Source: Sphingomonadales bacterium
GTDB taxonomy: Bacteria > Pseudomonadota > Alphaproteobacteria > Sphingomonadales > Kordiimonadaceae
DNA: 36,219 nucleotides
Assembly (NCBI GenBank): GCA_011088215.1
Contig: JAALKD010000034.1
Location: 1 to 36,219 of the forward strand
Reading direction: 5' to 3'
Position 1 is the first letter of the stretch. Every line of letters begins with the position of its first letter. The translations under genes and the position numbers were made by a program. The notes beneath the pieces are model-generated. The model saw only the letters and a program-made list of their open reading frames with translations. It made no database searches and had not been told where the DNA came from. Shown here one piece after another: positions 1 through 8,248 of this stretch.

Positions 1-646
1 CTGATTTCAACTGGGTCGCGCGGGCTCTAACACCTGGAGGCGTCTCTGCGTCACCAACCAATTGGGAGAACCCGGCAAGTGCTGCTTCTTTGTCGCCTTT
101 TTTGATGTCGACTACCGCCAACTGCTCTAATGCAGAGAAGAACCAAGGTTCTCCTTTAATAGCGATCACCGACAAGCGTGCGCGCGCCGCATCCAGGTCG
201 GCACCCTCGCGTGAACTCAGCATGCCTGCAAACAGTTGTGCCATGCTGCGGAGGCTTGGGTCTGTGTCCGCGTCCGCCGCAATAGCATCATAACTTGCAA
301 TTGCACTTGCAACGTCGCCGTTCGCCGAAGCTGCAGCCGCAAGGTGCATCCGGCCCAGCGTTGCATAACCGTCTTTTAATTCCGGAAGGGCATTTCGCCA
401 AATTTCAACTGCATTTGCGCTGTCGTCTGCACTGGCAACACTCGCTGCCTCAAACGCAGCTGAGCCGGCTTCCTCGCGGGACTTAACATAACTTTCGTAA
501 GCCTTTACACCTCCGACCAGCAGCACGATACCAACTGCCAGCCCGATAAGGTATTTGCCGTACGCATTCCATAACTGATTCATACGCTCGCGGCGTACTT
601 CATCATCCACTTCCTGAGCGATCAGATCCGAATTTATGTCTGACAC
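1..646 (-). CDS. Membrane-anchored tetratricopeptide-like protein (TPR_21/YfgM type), partial
   Basis: The gene runs off the left edge of the window: 215 codons are present and no stop is seen. The start is GTG at 646, chosen because GAGGAG lies six bases upstream and the coding frame begins there. The product begins with a charged cytoplasmic stretch (residues 1-32, VSDINSDLIAQEV...), then one transmembrane helix (about 33-52, YLIGLAVGIVLLVGG). A long Ala-rich helical region follows, with TPR-like spacing (for example LGRMHLAAAASANGDVASA). This matches the YfgM/TPR_21 family, whose E. coli member associates with the Sec translocon and periplasmic chaperones. From general knowledge, alphaproteobacterial relatives often lie between panB and bamB-der, which fits panB lying just upstream. 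The family is clear from topology. The exact role is inferred. Confidence 0.75.
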   Translation of the reverse strand, partial: MSDINSDLIAQEVDDEVRRERMNQLWNAYGKYLIGLAVGIVLLVGGVKAYESYVKSREEAGSAAFEAASVASADDSANAVEIWRNALPELKDGYATLGRMHLAAAASANGDVASAIASYDAIAADADTDPSLRSMAQLFAGMLSSREGADLDAARARLSVIAIKGEPWFFSALEQLAVVDIKKGDKEAALAGFSQLVGDAETPPGVRARATQLKS

Positions 647-652
647 ACTATA

Positions 653-658
653 CTCCTC
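653..658 (-). promoter_or_regulatory. Shine-Dalgarno site fixing the GTG start of the TPR gene
   Basis: On the minus strand this reads GAGGAG, six bases before GTG at 646. No ATG in the same frame is closer to a ribosome site. An overlapping GTG two bases upstream (648) hits a stop within a few codons. Confidence 0.7.
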
Positions 659-814
659 AGAAAAAGCCAGCCAAATAACAGTCCGAAGGCGGCACTATAA
701 ACAATTGGCGGGCATGTATTGCCCGAACCTCTAAAAATCGCGCCACCATAGCCAAAGCCGCAGCGATAAGCAACGCCAACTCAACAGTTAATTGTGGTGA
801 TTCTTCGGCAGTTA

Positions 815-1663
815 TTAGGAATTGGCCCCACGCATTTTATAGGTATGCTCTTCAGCCGGGAATGACCGATTGCGAACCTCATTAGCATAGCCCTCAATCG
901 CCGCTTCTATATCATGGCCAATTTCCGCAAAACGTTTTACGAACTTGGGGTTGATAGCGAACAAACCAAGCATATCTTCAGTGACTAAAATTTGGCCGTC
1001 ACAGCCACTGGAAGCGCCAATGCCGATCACGGGACACGCAACAGCTTCAGTTATTTTTCTGCCCAGCGGTTCCGCAACCCCCTCTAAAACAACAGCAAAT
1101 GCGCCAGCTTCTGCAATAGCCTTGGCGTCATCTATGATTGGTTGCCACTCGTCGACAGACCTGCCTCGGGCTGCATATCCGCCGTGGGCATGAACACTCT
1201 GTGGCATCAGGCCCACATGGCCCAACACTGGAATTCCGCGCATTGACAAAAAGCGAACTGTGTCTGCCATTTCGCGTCCGCCCTCAAGCTTTACTGCACC
1301 AGCGCCAGTTTCCGACAGTGCCCGAGCCGCATTGCGAAATGCCTGTTCTTTGGATTCTTCATAAGAGCCAAATGGCATGTCAATTACCACAAGTGCTTGA
1401 TTTGCACCCCGACACACGGCCCTGCCATGGCGAATCATCGTATCCAGATCCACGCCCAGCGTACTGTCCATGCCGTAAAGCACCATGCCAACGCTGTCAC
1501 CCACCAGCAACAAATCACAATGCTTGTCCAGCCTGGCTGCCATCGGCGTGATATAGGCTGTAAGGCACACAATCGGTGTCGTTCCCTTCATAGCTGCAAT
1601 ATTTTTTGCAGTTGCTTGCCGCTTGGGGCGAACGTCAATCACTGTTTTGTCGGTTGTGGACAT
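815..1663 (-). CDS. panB: 3-methyl-2-oxobutanoate hydroxymethyltransferase (PanB)
   Basis: PanB catalyses the first committed step of pantothenate (and so coenzyme A) synthesis: it transfers a hydroxymethyl group from 5,10-methylene-THF to 2-oxoisovalerate, giving ketopantoate. The protein is 282 residues, slightly longer than the usual 260-270 because of an N-terminal extension. It has the TIM-barrel metal and substrate motifs in order: [38 protein letters not shown] and [14 protein letters not shown]. The ATG at 1663 is preceded by AGGAGAG, a strong ribosome site. It reads toward the TPR gene, 168 bases away, so the two may be co-transcribed. The neighbouring pathway gene panC is not in the window. 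The domain is complete and no key residue is missing. Confidence 0.97.
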   Translation of the reverse strand: MSTTDKTVIDVRPKRQATAKNIAAMKGTTPIVCLTAYITPMAARLDKHCDLLLVGDSVGMVLYGMDSTLGVDLDTMIRHGRAVCRGANQALVVIDMPFGSYEESKEQAFRNAARALSETGAGAVKLEGGREMADTVRFLSMRGIPVLGHVGLMPQSVHAHGGYAARGRSVDEWQPIIDDAKAIAEAGAFAVVLEGVAEPLGRKITEAVACPVIGIGASSGCDGQILVTEDMLGLFAINPKFVKRFAEIGHDIEAAIEGYANEVRNRSFPAEEHTYKMRGANS

Positions 1664-1895
1664 GGGTGTCTCTCCTAACTATCAGTTAGCCGTTTATTAG
1701 CGACAATCCTGAATATTACAACTCGCATTCACGTTATTACAATCAATTGCAGGCCTGACAGGCAATATCGTGATACTACGCACAAGTAACTCATAGTCTT
1801 TCGGCCACTATCATGCTTGCATTTTCTTTTCTAACTATTTGCCCTATATTGCTACTAACTGGGGTTTTAGGCATTTATTTGTAGGGGAATATATC

Positions 1896-2417
1896 ATGCC
1901 AGAGATTACGTTATTCGGCTGGTTTCACACAATTATCGGCATTACGGCACTACTATCCGGGATATATTCCCTGGTCAAACACAAGGTGATTTTAGGTCGA
2001 AACACCAGCGGCAAGATTTATCTTCTGTGTACGCTTATTGCAGCGGCCTCAGCGCTGGGTATTTTCCACCAAGGGGATGGCTTTAATCCCGATGACATTA
2101 TGGGCAGTCTTAATCCCGCACATCACTTGGCAATTTTGACCTTGGTGGCTCTTTTCGGTGGCCGAGTAGCCGAAACCACTAAATTATTTGGCGGACTTTC
2201 GCCGTATCTTCAAGCCACTGCTTATTCTGCTACGTTTCTGTTCCACAGTATTCCTGCAATAACAGACGGGCTTATGAGACTACCGGTGGACGGACCAGTT
2301 GTGACCAACATTGAAGATCCCCTACTTCGCGGTTTCTATCTGGCATTTCTGATCACTTATGTGGTGGGTTTGAGTCTGCAGATTTTGTGGCTACGCAAAA
2401 ATGGAGGTAACGGCTAA
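1896..2417 (+). CDS. DUF2306-like multi-pass membrane protein
   Basis: A 173-residue hydrophobic protein with about four or five predicted helices (roughly 5-25, 40-58, 75-92, 105-125 and 145-165). The N-terminal half (HTIIGITALLSGIYSL, then IYLLCTLIAAASALGI) follows the pattern of DUF2306 membrane proteins. Histidines at helix boundaries (FHT, FHQGD, PAHHLA, FHSIP) could bind metal or haem, but that is inference. The open frame extends 19 codons upstream to 1839. I prefer ATG 1896 because AGGGGAA lies just before it and the earlier codons lack a ribosome site. It is transcribed divergently from panB and overlaps the end of the downstream convergent acetyltransferase gene by four bases. The function is unknown. 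Confidence 0.7.
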   Translation: MPEITLFGWFHTIIGITALLSGIYSLVKHKVILGRNTSGKIYLLCTLIAAASALGIFHQGDGFNPDDIMGSLNPAHHLAILTLVALFGGRVAETTKLFGGLSPYLQATAYSATFLFHSIPAITDGLMRLPVDGPVVTNIEDPLLRGFYLAFLITYVVGLSLQILWLRKNGGNG

Positions 2418-3004
2418 GACCGGGCCTCTCTCCACATAGCCCAAAGTGGCGGGCAGCCATTGGGTGGTGAAACAATCTCTGTCACGTTGAAACCAAACTG
2501 TTGGTAAAAACCGATATTGCTCTCTTTGCTGCTTTCAAGATAAGCGGGCATTTTTTCAGAATCGACACGCTCCAGACCGGCTTTCATAAGTGCCCCGCCG
2601 ATGCCTTTACCCTGATGGGCTGTGCGTGCGCCGATCGCAAACAGGTAATAATGAGGTATTGTTGGCTTGGCCTTGGCTAGGGCAGTATCAACCGTCGTTC
2701 CGCGCCCAATTGACCTGACTCCACTGTGCTTGACCATAGTCGTAGCAATATCGAGGCTATTCCATATGGGAATTTTCTTTTCCACCATTGGGGGAAGCCA
2801 CAAAGAGCCACCATTTTCTCTTTCTTCAACATGCCCATAGCCCCGCGGTAGGTATAGTTTTTTCGCCGCTTTCGTATAATAGGCACGCATGCATGCCTCC
2901 CCGCCGAAAATCCACAAATTGACAGGGTCATCAGAAAAGCTGTCGCCGATAATATCGCCGATCATCCCGTGCTCACCGCGGTTAATTTGGCGTGCAGTCG
3001 GCAT
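2414..3004 (-). CDS. GNAT-family N-acetyltransferase
   Basis: A 196-residue acetyl-CoA-dependent acyltransferase. The diagnostic motif A lies in the C-terminal half: YLFAIGARTAHQGKGIGGAL, with QGKGIG as the pyrophosphate-binding loop. Motif B follows (YLESSKESNIGFYQQFGF). The N-terminal half is less conserved. The frame is open back to 3058, inside the end of guaA. The start at 3004 (MPTARQINRG) is preferred because it lies 10 bases after the guaA stop with a weak AGGGTG before it. It is probably translated from the guaA message. The substrate cannot be read from sequence. Confidence 0.85.
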   Translation of the reverse strand: MPTARQINRGEHGMIGDIIGDSFSDDPVNLWIFGGEACMRAYYTKAAKKLYLPRGYGHVEERENGGSLWLPPMVEKKIPIWNSLDIATTMVKHSGVRSIGRGTTVDTALAKAKPTIPHYYLFAIGARTAHQGKGIGGALMKAGLERVDSEKMPAYLESSKESNIGFYQQFGFNVTEIVSPPNGCPPLWAMWREARS

Positions 3005-3014
3005 GGTTAGCACC

Positions 3015-4562
3015 CTATTCCCACTCAATAGTACCTGGTGGTTTTGATGTGATGTCATACACTACCCGGTTAATGCCGCGTACTTCATTAATAATACGAG
3101 TGGCAACGCGGCCGAGAAAATCATGTGGGAACGGATAATAATCAGCGGTCATACCATCCGTAGAATTCACCGCCCGAATGGCACACACATGCTCGTAAGT
3201 GCGGGCATCTCCCATCACTCCAACAGTTTTAACCGGCAGCAGTACGGCAAAAGCCTGCCAGATACTGTCATACAAACCAGCACTTCTGATCTCTTCTAAA
3301 TAAATCGCGTCGGCTTTCCTGAGAGTATCGGCTTTCTCGCGGGTGATCTCACCCGGAATACGAATGGCCAGTCCCGGCCCCGGAAATGGGTGACGGCTAA
3401 CAAAATCCTCGTGCAATCCAAGCTCGCGACCTAACAGGCGAACTTCGTCCTTGAACAGTTCGCGCAGTGGCTCAACCAAATCCATCTTCATTCTCGCTGG
3501 CAAACCACCAACATTGTGGTGCGATTTAATCGTCACCGACGGCCCACCAATGAAAGAGACAGATTCGATCACATCCGGGTAGAGCGTGCCTTGCGCCAAA
3601 AAGTCAGCACCACCAACCTTTTTTGATTCCTGATCGAACACATCAATAAACAGCTTACCAATTATTTTGCGCTTCTTCTCAGGGTCGGTAACACCAGCCA
3701 ATTCTCCGAGAAACAAGTCGGATGCGTCCCGGTGTACCAAATTGATATTGTAATGTTCGCGGAACAAGCTAACCACTTGGTCGCTTTCCCCTGCCCGCAT
3801 CAAGCCATGGTCAACATAGACACAGGTCAACTGATCACCGATTGCCTCATTTAACAGCACGGCCACAACCGAGCTATCCACACCGCCGGAAAGTCCGCAA
3901 ATTACCCGTTTGTCGCCTACCTGCTCGCGTATTTCCTTAATTTTTGTTTCTTTGAAACTGGCCATGGTCCAATCGCCGGAGCAGCCGCAAATTTTAGTGA
4001 CAAAATTCTGTATAAGTTGAGTGCCATGCGGCGTGTGCACCACCTCGGGGTGAAACTGCACGCCGTATAATCGCTTGGCCTCATTGGCGATTGCGGCATA
4101 AGGCGCGCCGTCGCTGGTGGCTACAATACTGAACCCACTCGGCAGTGCATTAACATGGTCACCGTGGCTCATCCAAACCTGTTCGCGATCGCCAGGCGCC
4201 CAAACGCTATCGAACAACGCACAGCTTTCTCTTACGTCAACAAAAGCACGGCCAAATTCCTGATGGTCCGAGGTGGTGACACTACCACCCATCTGTTCCA
4301 CCATAGCCTGCTGGCCATAACAAATGCCCAGAACCGGAATATCCATATCGTAAACTCGCGCTGGTGCACGCGGAGTATCAGAGTGCGTTACGCTGGCCGG
4401 CCCACCGGACAAAATTACGCCCGCAGCACCAAAACCATCCAGGATATCATCAGCCAAATTGAAAGGCACAATTTCGCAGTAAACCCCGGCTTCACGAACC
4501 CGCCGCGCTATCAACTGCGTTACCTGAGACCCAAAATCGATAATGAGAATATTGTCGCTCAT
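3015..4562 (-). CDS. guaA: GMP synthase (glutamine-hydrolysing)
   Basis: GuaA converts XMP to GMP using ATP and ammonia from glutamine, the last step of guanine nucleotide synthesis. The protein is 515 residues, the usual length. The N-terminal class I glutamine amidotransferase domain carries the nucleophile Cys81 (GICYGQQ) and the His171/Glu173 pair (QFHPEV). The ATP-pyrophosphatase domain has the P-loop SGGVDSS at 225-231. The C-terminal dimerisation domain ends with KPPGTIEWE. It lies downstream of aspS on the same strand but is separated from it by an intrinsic terminator, so it probably has its own promoter in the 87-base gap. The GNAT gene follows after 10 bases. Confidence 0.98.
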   Translation of the reverse strand: MSDNILIIDFGSQVTQLIARRVREAGVYCEIVPFNLADDILDGFGAAGVILSGGPASVTHSDTPRAPARVYDMDIPVLGICYGQQAMVEQMGGSVTTSDHQEFGRAFVDVRESCALFDSVWAPGDREQVWMSHGDHVNALPSGFSIVATSDGAPYAAIANEAKRLYGVQFHPEVVHTPHGTQLIQNFVTKICGCSGDWTMASFKETKIKEIREQVGDKRVICGLSGGVDSSVVAVLLNEAIGDQLTCVYVDHGLMRAGESDQVVSLFREHYNINLVHRDASDLFLGELAGVTDPEKKRKIIGKLFIDVFDQESKKVGGADFLAQGTLYPDVIESVSFIGGPSVTIKSHHNVGGLPARMKMDLVEPLRELFKDEVRLLGRELGLHEDFVSRHPFPGPGLAIRIPGEITREKADTLRKADAIYLEEIRSAGLYDSIWQAFAVLLPVKTVGVMGDARTYEHVCAIRAVNSTDGMTADYYPFPHDFLGRVATRIINEVRGINRVVYDITSKPPGTIEWE

Positions 4563-4611
4563 AAAAGACGTGTCCTGTATTTCGTTATCATCTACAATTT
4601 TTCTGCGCTGA

Positions 4612-4642
4612 AAAACAAAATGGAGCCAAAAGGCTCCATTTT
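4612..4642 (-). terminator. Intrinsic terminator of aspS
   Basis: Between aspS and guaA there is a perfect 11-base inverted repeat: AAAATGGAGCC at 4617-4627, loop AAAA, and GGCTCCATTTT at 4632-4642. Read on the minus strand, the hairpin sits seven bases after the aspS stop codon and is followed by TTTTGTTTTT. That is the layout of a Rho-independent terminator. It separates aspS from guaA transcription. Confidence 0.9.
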
Positions 4643-4649
4643 ACAACTG

Positions 4650-6449
4650 TTATTCTTCAGTTTTTGGCTCTTCTTTTTTCGGTGGTTCCACCGGGCGAAT
4701 ATACAATTCTCGCAGCTGCTTGTTATCCACCGTACTCGGCGCCCCCATCATCAGGTCTTCCGCCTTCTGATTCATCGGGAACATAATAACTTCCCGAATG
4801 TTGGGCTCATCGGCGAGCAACATAACCATACGATCAACACCTGGTGCCAATCCACCGTGCGGTGGAGCGCCGTATTTGAACGCGTTCAACATGCCGCCGA
4901 ACTCAGCCTCAACGGTTGCCTCATCGTAACCGGCCATGCCAAAAGCCTTGATCATAATGTCAGGACGATGGTTCCGAATTGCACCAGACGAAAGCTCGAT
5001 ACCGTTACAGATGATGTCATACTGATAGGCAAGGATTTCGAGTGGGTCTTCATTCTCCAGCGCATCCATTCCGCCCTGCGGCATAGAGAATGGGTTGTGA
5101 GAGAAGTCGATCTTCTTTTCGTCTTCGTCATACTCAAACATTGGGTAGTCAACCACCCAGCAGAATTTGAATTCGTCCTCGGCGATCAAACCAAGCATTT
5201 CACCGACACGCGTCCGGGCAACACCGGCAAGACGCGCAGCACCAGCTTCTTTGTCACAGGCAAAGAAAACGCCGTCGTTGGGGCCAAGGCCCATATCGCT
5301 TAGAAGCTTGTTGGTTGCTTCTTCACCTAATGCCTTGGCGATAGGGCCTCGCGCAACACCTTCGCTGACATTGATATACCCAAGACCAGCGAAGCCTTCT
5401 TTCTTGGCCCAGTCATTGGTGGCGTCGAAGAATTTGCGGCGCGACATCGGCCCGGAGCCCGGCGCCGGGATCGCCCGCACAACCGAGCCAGACTCGATCA
5501 TACCGGCAAAAATACCAAAGCCCGAATTACGGAATGCTTCTGTTACATCCTGAATTCCGATCGGGTTACGCAGGTCAGGCTTGTCGTTACCGTATTTCAA
5601 CATCGATTCTTTGAACGCAATACGCGGGAACGGTGCCTCAATTATCTTCTTATCAGAAAACTTCTTAAAAACATTTACCAGAACCGGTTCAATCGCCGCG
5701 AAAACATCTTCTTGGGTAACAAAGCTCATTTCCACATCAAGCTGATAAAACTCGCCGGGGCTTCGATCAGCGCGCGCATCTTCATCGCGGAAACACGGCG
5801 CAATCTGGAAATACCGATCAAAACCGGACACCATGATTAATTGTTTAAACTGCTGCGGTGCTTGCGGCAGTGCATAGAATTTACCTGGGTGCTGGCGGGC
5901 AGGCACGAGAAAATCGCGTGCACCTTCAGGACTTGATGCAGTTAGAATTGGCGTTTGAAATTCGTTGAATCCCTGCCCGGTCATTTCTGAGCGTAATTCA
6001 GAAATTACTTTTGACCGTAGCAGAATATTGTTGTGGATACGCTCACGCCGCAGATCAAGGAAACGATATGTCAGGCGAATATCTTCCGGATATTCAGTAT
6101 CGCCGAACACTGGCAACGGTAGTTCACCAGCGGCAGAGAGCACTTCCATCTCGGAAACATAAATTTCCACATCACCGGTTGCCAGATCTTTGTTAATGGT
6201 ATCAGCACTACGCGCTTTGACCCTACCGTCAATACGAATAACGCTTTCTGCACGCACATCTTCAGCTGCTGCAAAAGACGGACTGTCCACATCAAATACC
6301 AGCTGGGTCATGCCGTAATTGTCACGCAGGTCAATGAATAATAGACCACCGTGGTCGCGTTTACGGTGAACCCAACCAGAAAGGCGAACGGTTTCGCCCT
6401 CATGAGACAAACGGAGTTCGGTACAGGTATGTGAGCGATATTCGTGCAT
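4650..6449 (-). CDS. aspS: Aspartate-tRNA ligase
   Basis: AspS charges tRNA-Asp with aspartate. The 599-residue protein is a typical bacterial-type class IIb enzyme. It has an N-terminal OB-fold anticodon-binding domain (about 1-110, with [19 protein letters not shown]), motif 2 ([19 protein letters not shown]), the bacterial GAD insertion in the middle, and motif 3 ([13 protein letters not shown]). The C-terminus is a lysine/glutamate-rich tail ([11 protein letters not shown]). The SPGEFYQLD form of motif 2 resembles that of alphaproteobacterial homologues. The start ATG at 6449 has AGGA upstream. A well-placed promoter carrying an inverted repeat lies immediately upstream, and a terminator follows the gene. 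Whether the enzyme is discriminating against tRNA-Asn cannot be judged here. Confidence 0.98.
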   Translation of the reverse strand: MHEYRSHTCTELRLSHEGETVRLSGWVHRKRDHGGLLFIDLRDNYGMTQLVFDVDSPSFAAAEDVRAESVIRIDGRVKARSADTINKDLATGDVEIYVSEMEVLSAAGELPLPVFGDTEYPEDIRLTYRFLDLRRERIHNNILLRSKVISELRSEMTGQGFNEFQTPILTASSPEGARDFLVPARQHPGKFYALPQAPQQFKQLIMVSGFDRYFQIAPCFRDEDARADRSPGEFYQLDVEMSFVTQEDVFAAIEPVLVNVFKKFSDKKIIEAPFPRIAFKESMLKYGNDKPDLRNPIGIQDVTEAFRNSGFGIFAGMIESGSVVRAIPAPGSGPMSRRKFFDATNDWAKKEGFAGLGYINVSEGVARGPIAKALGEEATNKLLSDMGLGPNDGVFFACDKEAGAARLAGVARTRVGEMLGLIAEDEFKFCWVVDYPMFEYDEDEKKIDFSHNPFSMPQGGMDALENEDPLEILAYQYDIICNGIELSSGAIRNHRPDIMIKAFGMAGYDEATVEAEFGGMLNAFKYGAPPHGGLAPGVDRMVMLLADEPNIREVIMFPMNQKAEDLMMGAPSTVDNKQLRELYIRPVEPPKKEEPKTEE

Positions 6450-6466
6450 GGCTTCCTACATAATCT

Positions 6467-6495
6467 ATTCTAAATATTGTGAGATTTTCTCACAA
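6467..6495 (-). promoter_or_regulatory. Predicted aspS promoter
   Basis: On the minus strand a -35-like TTGTGA (6490-6495) is followed, after exactly 17 bases, by a -10-like TAGAAT (6467-6472). Transcription would start about 10 bases before the aspS ATG, giving a very short leader that just contains the AGGA ribosome site. A 19-base dyad overlaps the -35 element and spacer. Confidence 0.5.
6477..6495. promoter_or_regulatory. 19-base perfect dyad overlapping the aspS promoter
   Basis: TTGTGAGA-TTT-TCTCACAA is an exact 8-base inverted repeat in the divergent aspS/rnd region. Its position over the predicted -35 and spacer of aspS is typical of a repressor operator. The protein that would bind it is not identifiable from the window. 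There is no adjacent T-run, so a terminator is unlikely. Confidence 0.55.
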
Positions 6496-6620
6496 ATTTT
6501 GGCCGGAAAAACGCATGAATATCGCCGCTTGTCAAGGCTACAGCAAAATTTGCGAACAGAAAGGGTGACGTGCCGCTTGGAACTGTGTATTAGAAGCGCC
6601 AAACAATAACGGAATATGGC

Positions 6621-7778
6621 ATGCAGCCGATAACAACTTCTAATGAACTTGCCGCCCTGTGCGACAGACTCAAAACAGCCGAATTTGTCACCGTCGACAC
6701 AGAATTTTTGCGTGACAGCACCTATTATTCAAAACTGTGCCTGATTCAAATTGCCGACGACGAAGGCGCAGCAGCAATTGATCCATTGGCAGATGGAATA
6801 GACCTTGCGCCGTTTTTCGATCTTATGGCGAACACTGATGTGGTCAAAGTTTTGCACGCATGTAGACAAGACCTGGAAATTTTCGTCAACATGGTCAACC
6901 AACTTCCCTCACCGATCTTCGACACCCAGGTTGCTGCAATGGTTTGCGGATTTGGTGATTCGGTTGGATATGAAACGTTGGTTAACAAAATAACCGGCGG
7001 CCAACTGGATAAGTCAGCCCGGTACACTGACTGGTCCAAACGACCGCTTAGCGACTCCCAACTGACCTACGCCCTTGGTGACGTAACGCACCTGCGTACA
7101 ATCTACCGCAATCTTAAGGCAGAACTCGAAAAGACAGGCCGCGAGGGCTGGGTCGAAGAGGAAATGGCGCCCTATAAGGAAACCGGTCTTTATGTGGTAG
7201 AGCCACGCGAAGCGTGGAAACGCCTGAAGGTGCGCACTAATAAACCACGTTTTCTGGGACTGCTGCAATGTCTGGCTCAGTGGCGGGAAATAGAAGCGCA
7301 ACAGCGCGACATTCCGCGCAATCGGGTAGCGAAAGACGAAACCCTGTTTGAAATAGCCGCACATCCACCCAAAGACGCCAACCAGTTGGACCGCCTTCGC
7401 GGAGTTCCAAATGGATTCAGTCGTTCCCGCGCAGGCAAGAGCCTGATGGATGCTCTCGCAGTTGGATTGGCCCTGCCAGAATCAGAATTGCCACATGTGG
7501 CGCGTGCCAAACCACGCCCTGCAACACCACCAATGGCAGACCTGCTAAAAGTACTGCTCAAAATAAAATGCGATCAAGCCAGGGTTGCCGCACGTATGGT
7601 TGCAAGCGCCCAGGAGTTGGAGCAGTGGGCAGCCGATCCGCATAAAACGGATCTTCGCGCCTTTAATGGGTGGCGCAACGATATTTTTGGTAAAGATGCC
7701 AAAAAGCTGATGGCCGGTGACTTGGCATTGACCGCCAACAAAGGCAGCATTGAAGTGGTTGAACTGGAAAGCGAATAG
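6621..7778 (+). CDS. rnd: Ribonuclease D
   Basis: A 385-residue 3'-to-5' exoribonuclease that trims tRNA and other stable RNA precursors. The N-terminal DEDD exonuclease domain shows all three motifs: Exo I with D26 and E28 (TVDTEF), Exo II ending at D84 (HACRQDLE) and Exo III with Y150 and D154 (YALGDVTHL). An HRDC nucleic-acid-binding domain follows at about 210-290 (LLQCLAQWREIEAQ ... LRGVPNGFSRSRAG). It is transcribed divergently from aspS, a common arrangement in Alphaproteobacteria. The RidA gene follows on the same strand after 65 bases and has its own strong ribosome site. Confidence 0.97.
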   Translation: MQPITTSNELAALCDRLKTAEFVTVDTEFLRDSTYYSKLCLIQIADDEGAAAIDPLADGIDLAPFFDLMANTDVVKVLHACRQDLEIFVNMVNQLPSPIFDTQVAAMVCGFGDSVGYETLVNKITGGQLDKSARYTDWSKRPLSDSQLTYALGDVTHLRTIYRNLKAELEKTGREGWVEEEMAPYKETGLYVVEPREAWKRLKVRTNKPRFLGLLQCLAQWREIEAQQRDIPRNRVAKDETLFEIAAHPPKDANQLDRLRGVPNGFSRSRAGKSLMDALAVGLALPESELPHVARAKPRPATPPMADLLKVLLKIKCDQARVAARMVASAQELEQWAADPHKTDLRAFNGWRNDIFGKDAKKLMAGDLALTANKGSIEVVELESE

Positions 7779-7843
7779 TTCGGTTTTCCGGTCCTTTTGG
7801 CAATACTGGTGTGGTATGAAAAACCATAATCAGGAGACGCCAA

Positions 7844-8236
7844 ATGCCAAACGTAGAAACCTTCACACCCGCAAACACAATGACACCCGTTGGCCCGTAT
7901 AGTCATGTCGCAAAAACCGGCCAGTTTATCGCCATCGGCGCAACAGCTGGAGTTAATCCTGCAACTGGCGAAATGGCGGGGCCAGACATTGGCAGCCAGA
8001 CCAACCAGATAATAGATGCCTTCGACTTGATGCTGGCCTCAGCTGGGTCTGATCTTGATCATATCATCCATATCAATATTTTTCTGAAGGACATGGTAGA
8101 TTTTCACGCCATGAATGATGCCTATGTCGAGCGAATGGGCAAACGTCGCCCTGCCCGGACCGCAATTTCCGTGACTGATCTGCCAAAACCCGGCGCATTG
8201 CTAACCATGAATCTCACTGCTGTAACAAACGACTAA
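7844..8236 (+). CDS. RidA/YjgF-family enamine/imine deaminase
   Basis: A 130-residue protein of the RidA family, which hydrolyses reactive 2-aminoacrylate-type enamines to ketoacids and ammonia. Supporting motifs are GPYSHVAKTGQFIAIGA near the N-terminus, and the substrate-binding arginine region RPARTAISVTDLP followed by PGALLTMNLTAV at the C-terminus. The length is that of a single-domain trimeric RidA. The ATG at 7844 follows CAGGAGACG, a strong ribosome site. It ends 12 bases from the convergent M28 peptidase gene. The RidA superfamily has several subfamilies with different substrates, so I give no gene symbol. Confidence 0.9.
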   Translation: MPNVETFTPANTMTPVGPYSHVAKTGQFIAIGATAGVNPATGEMAGPDIGSQTNQIIDAFDLMLASAGSDLDHIIHINIFLKDMVDFHAMNDAYVERMGKRRPARTAISVTDLPKPGALLTMNLTAVTND

Positions 8237-8248
8237 ACATCACCACGA

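Noticed and set aside
709..725. Hairpin CGGGC-N7-GCCCG after panB as a terminator
   Set aside because: The stem is only five pairs and no T-run follows, so read-through into the TPR gene is more likely.
658..750. 30-codon minus-strand frame between panB and the TPR gene
   Set aside because: It has no ribosome site, and its composition gives no sign of a protein.
4155..5303. Long plus-strand open frame (382 codons) across guaA and aspS
   Set aside because: It lies opposite two certain genes, spans their junction and the aspS terminator, and its product has no coherent domain.
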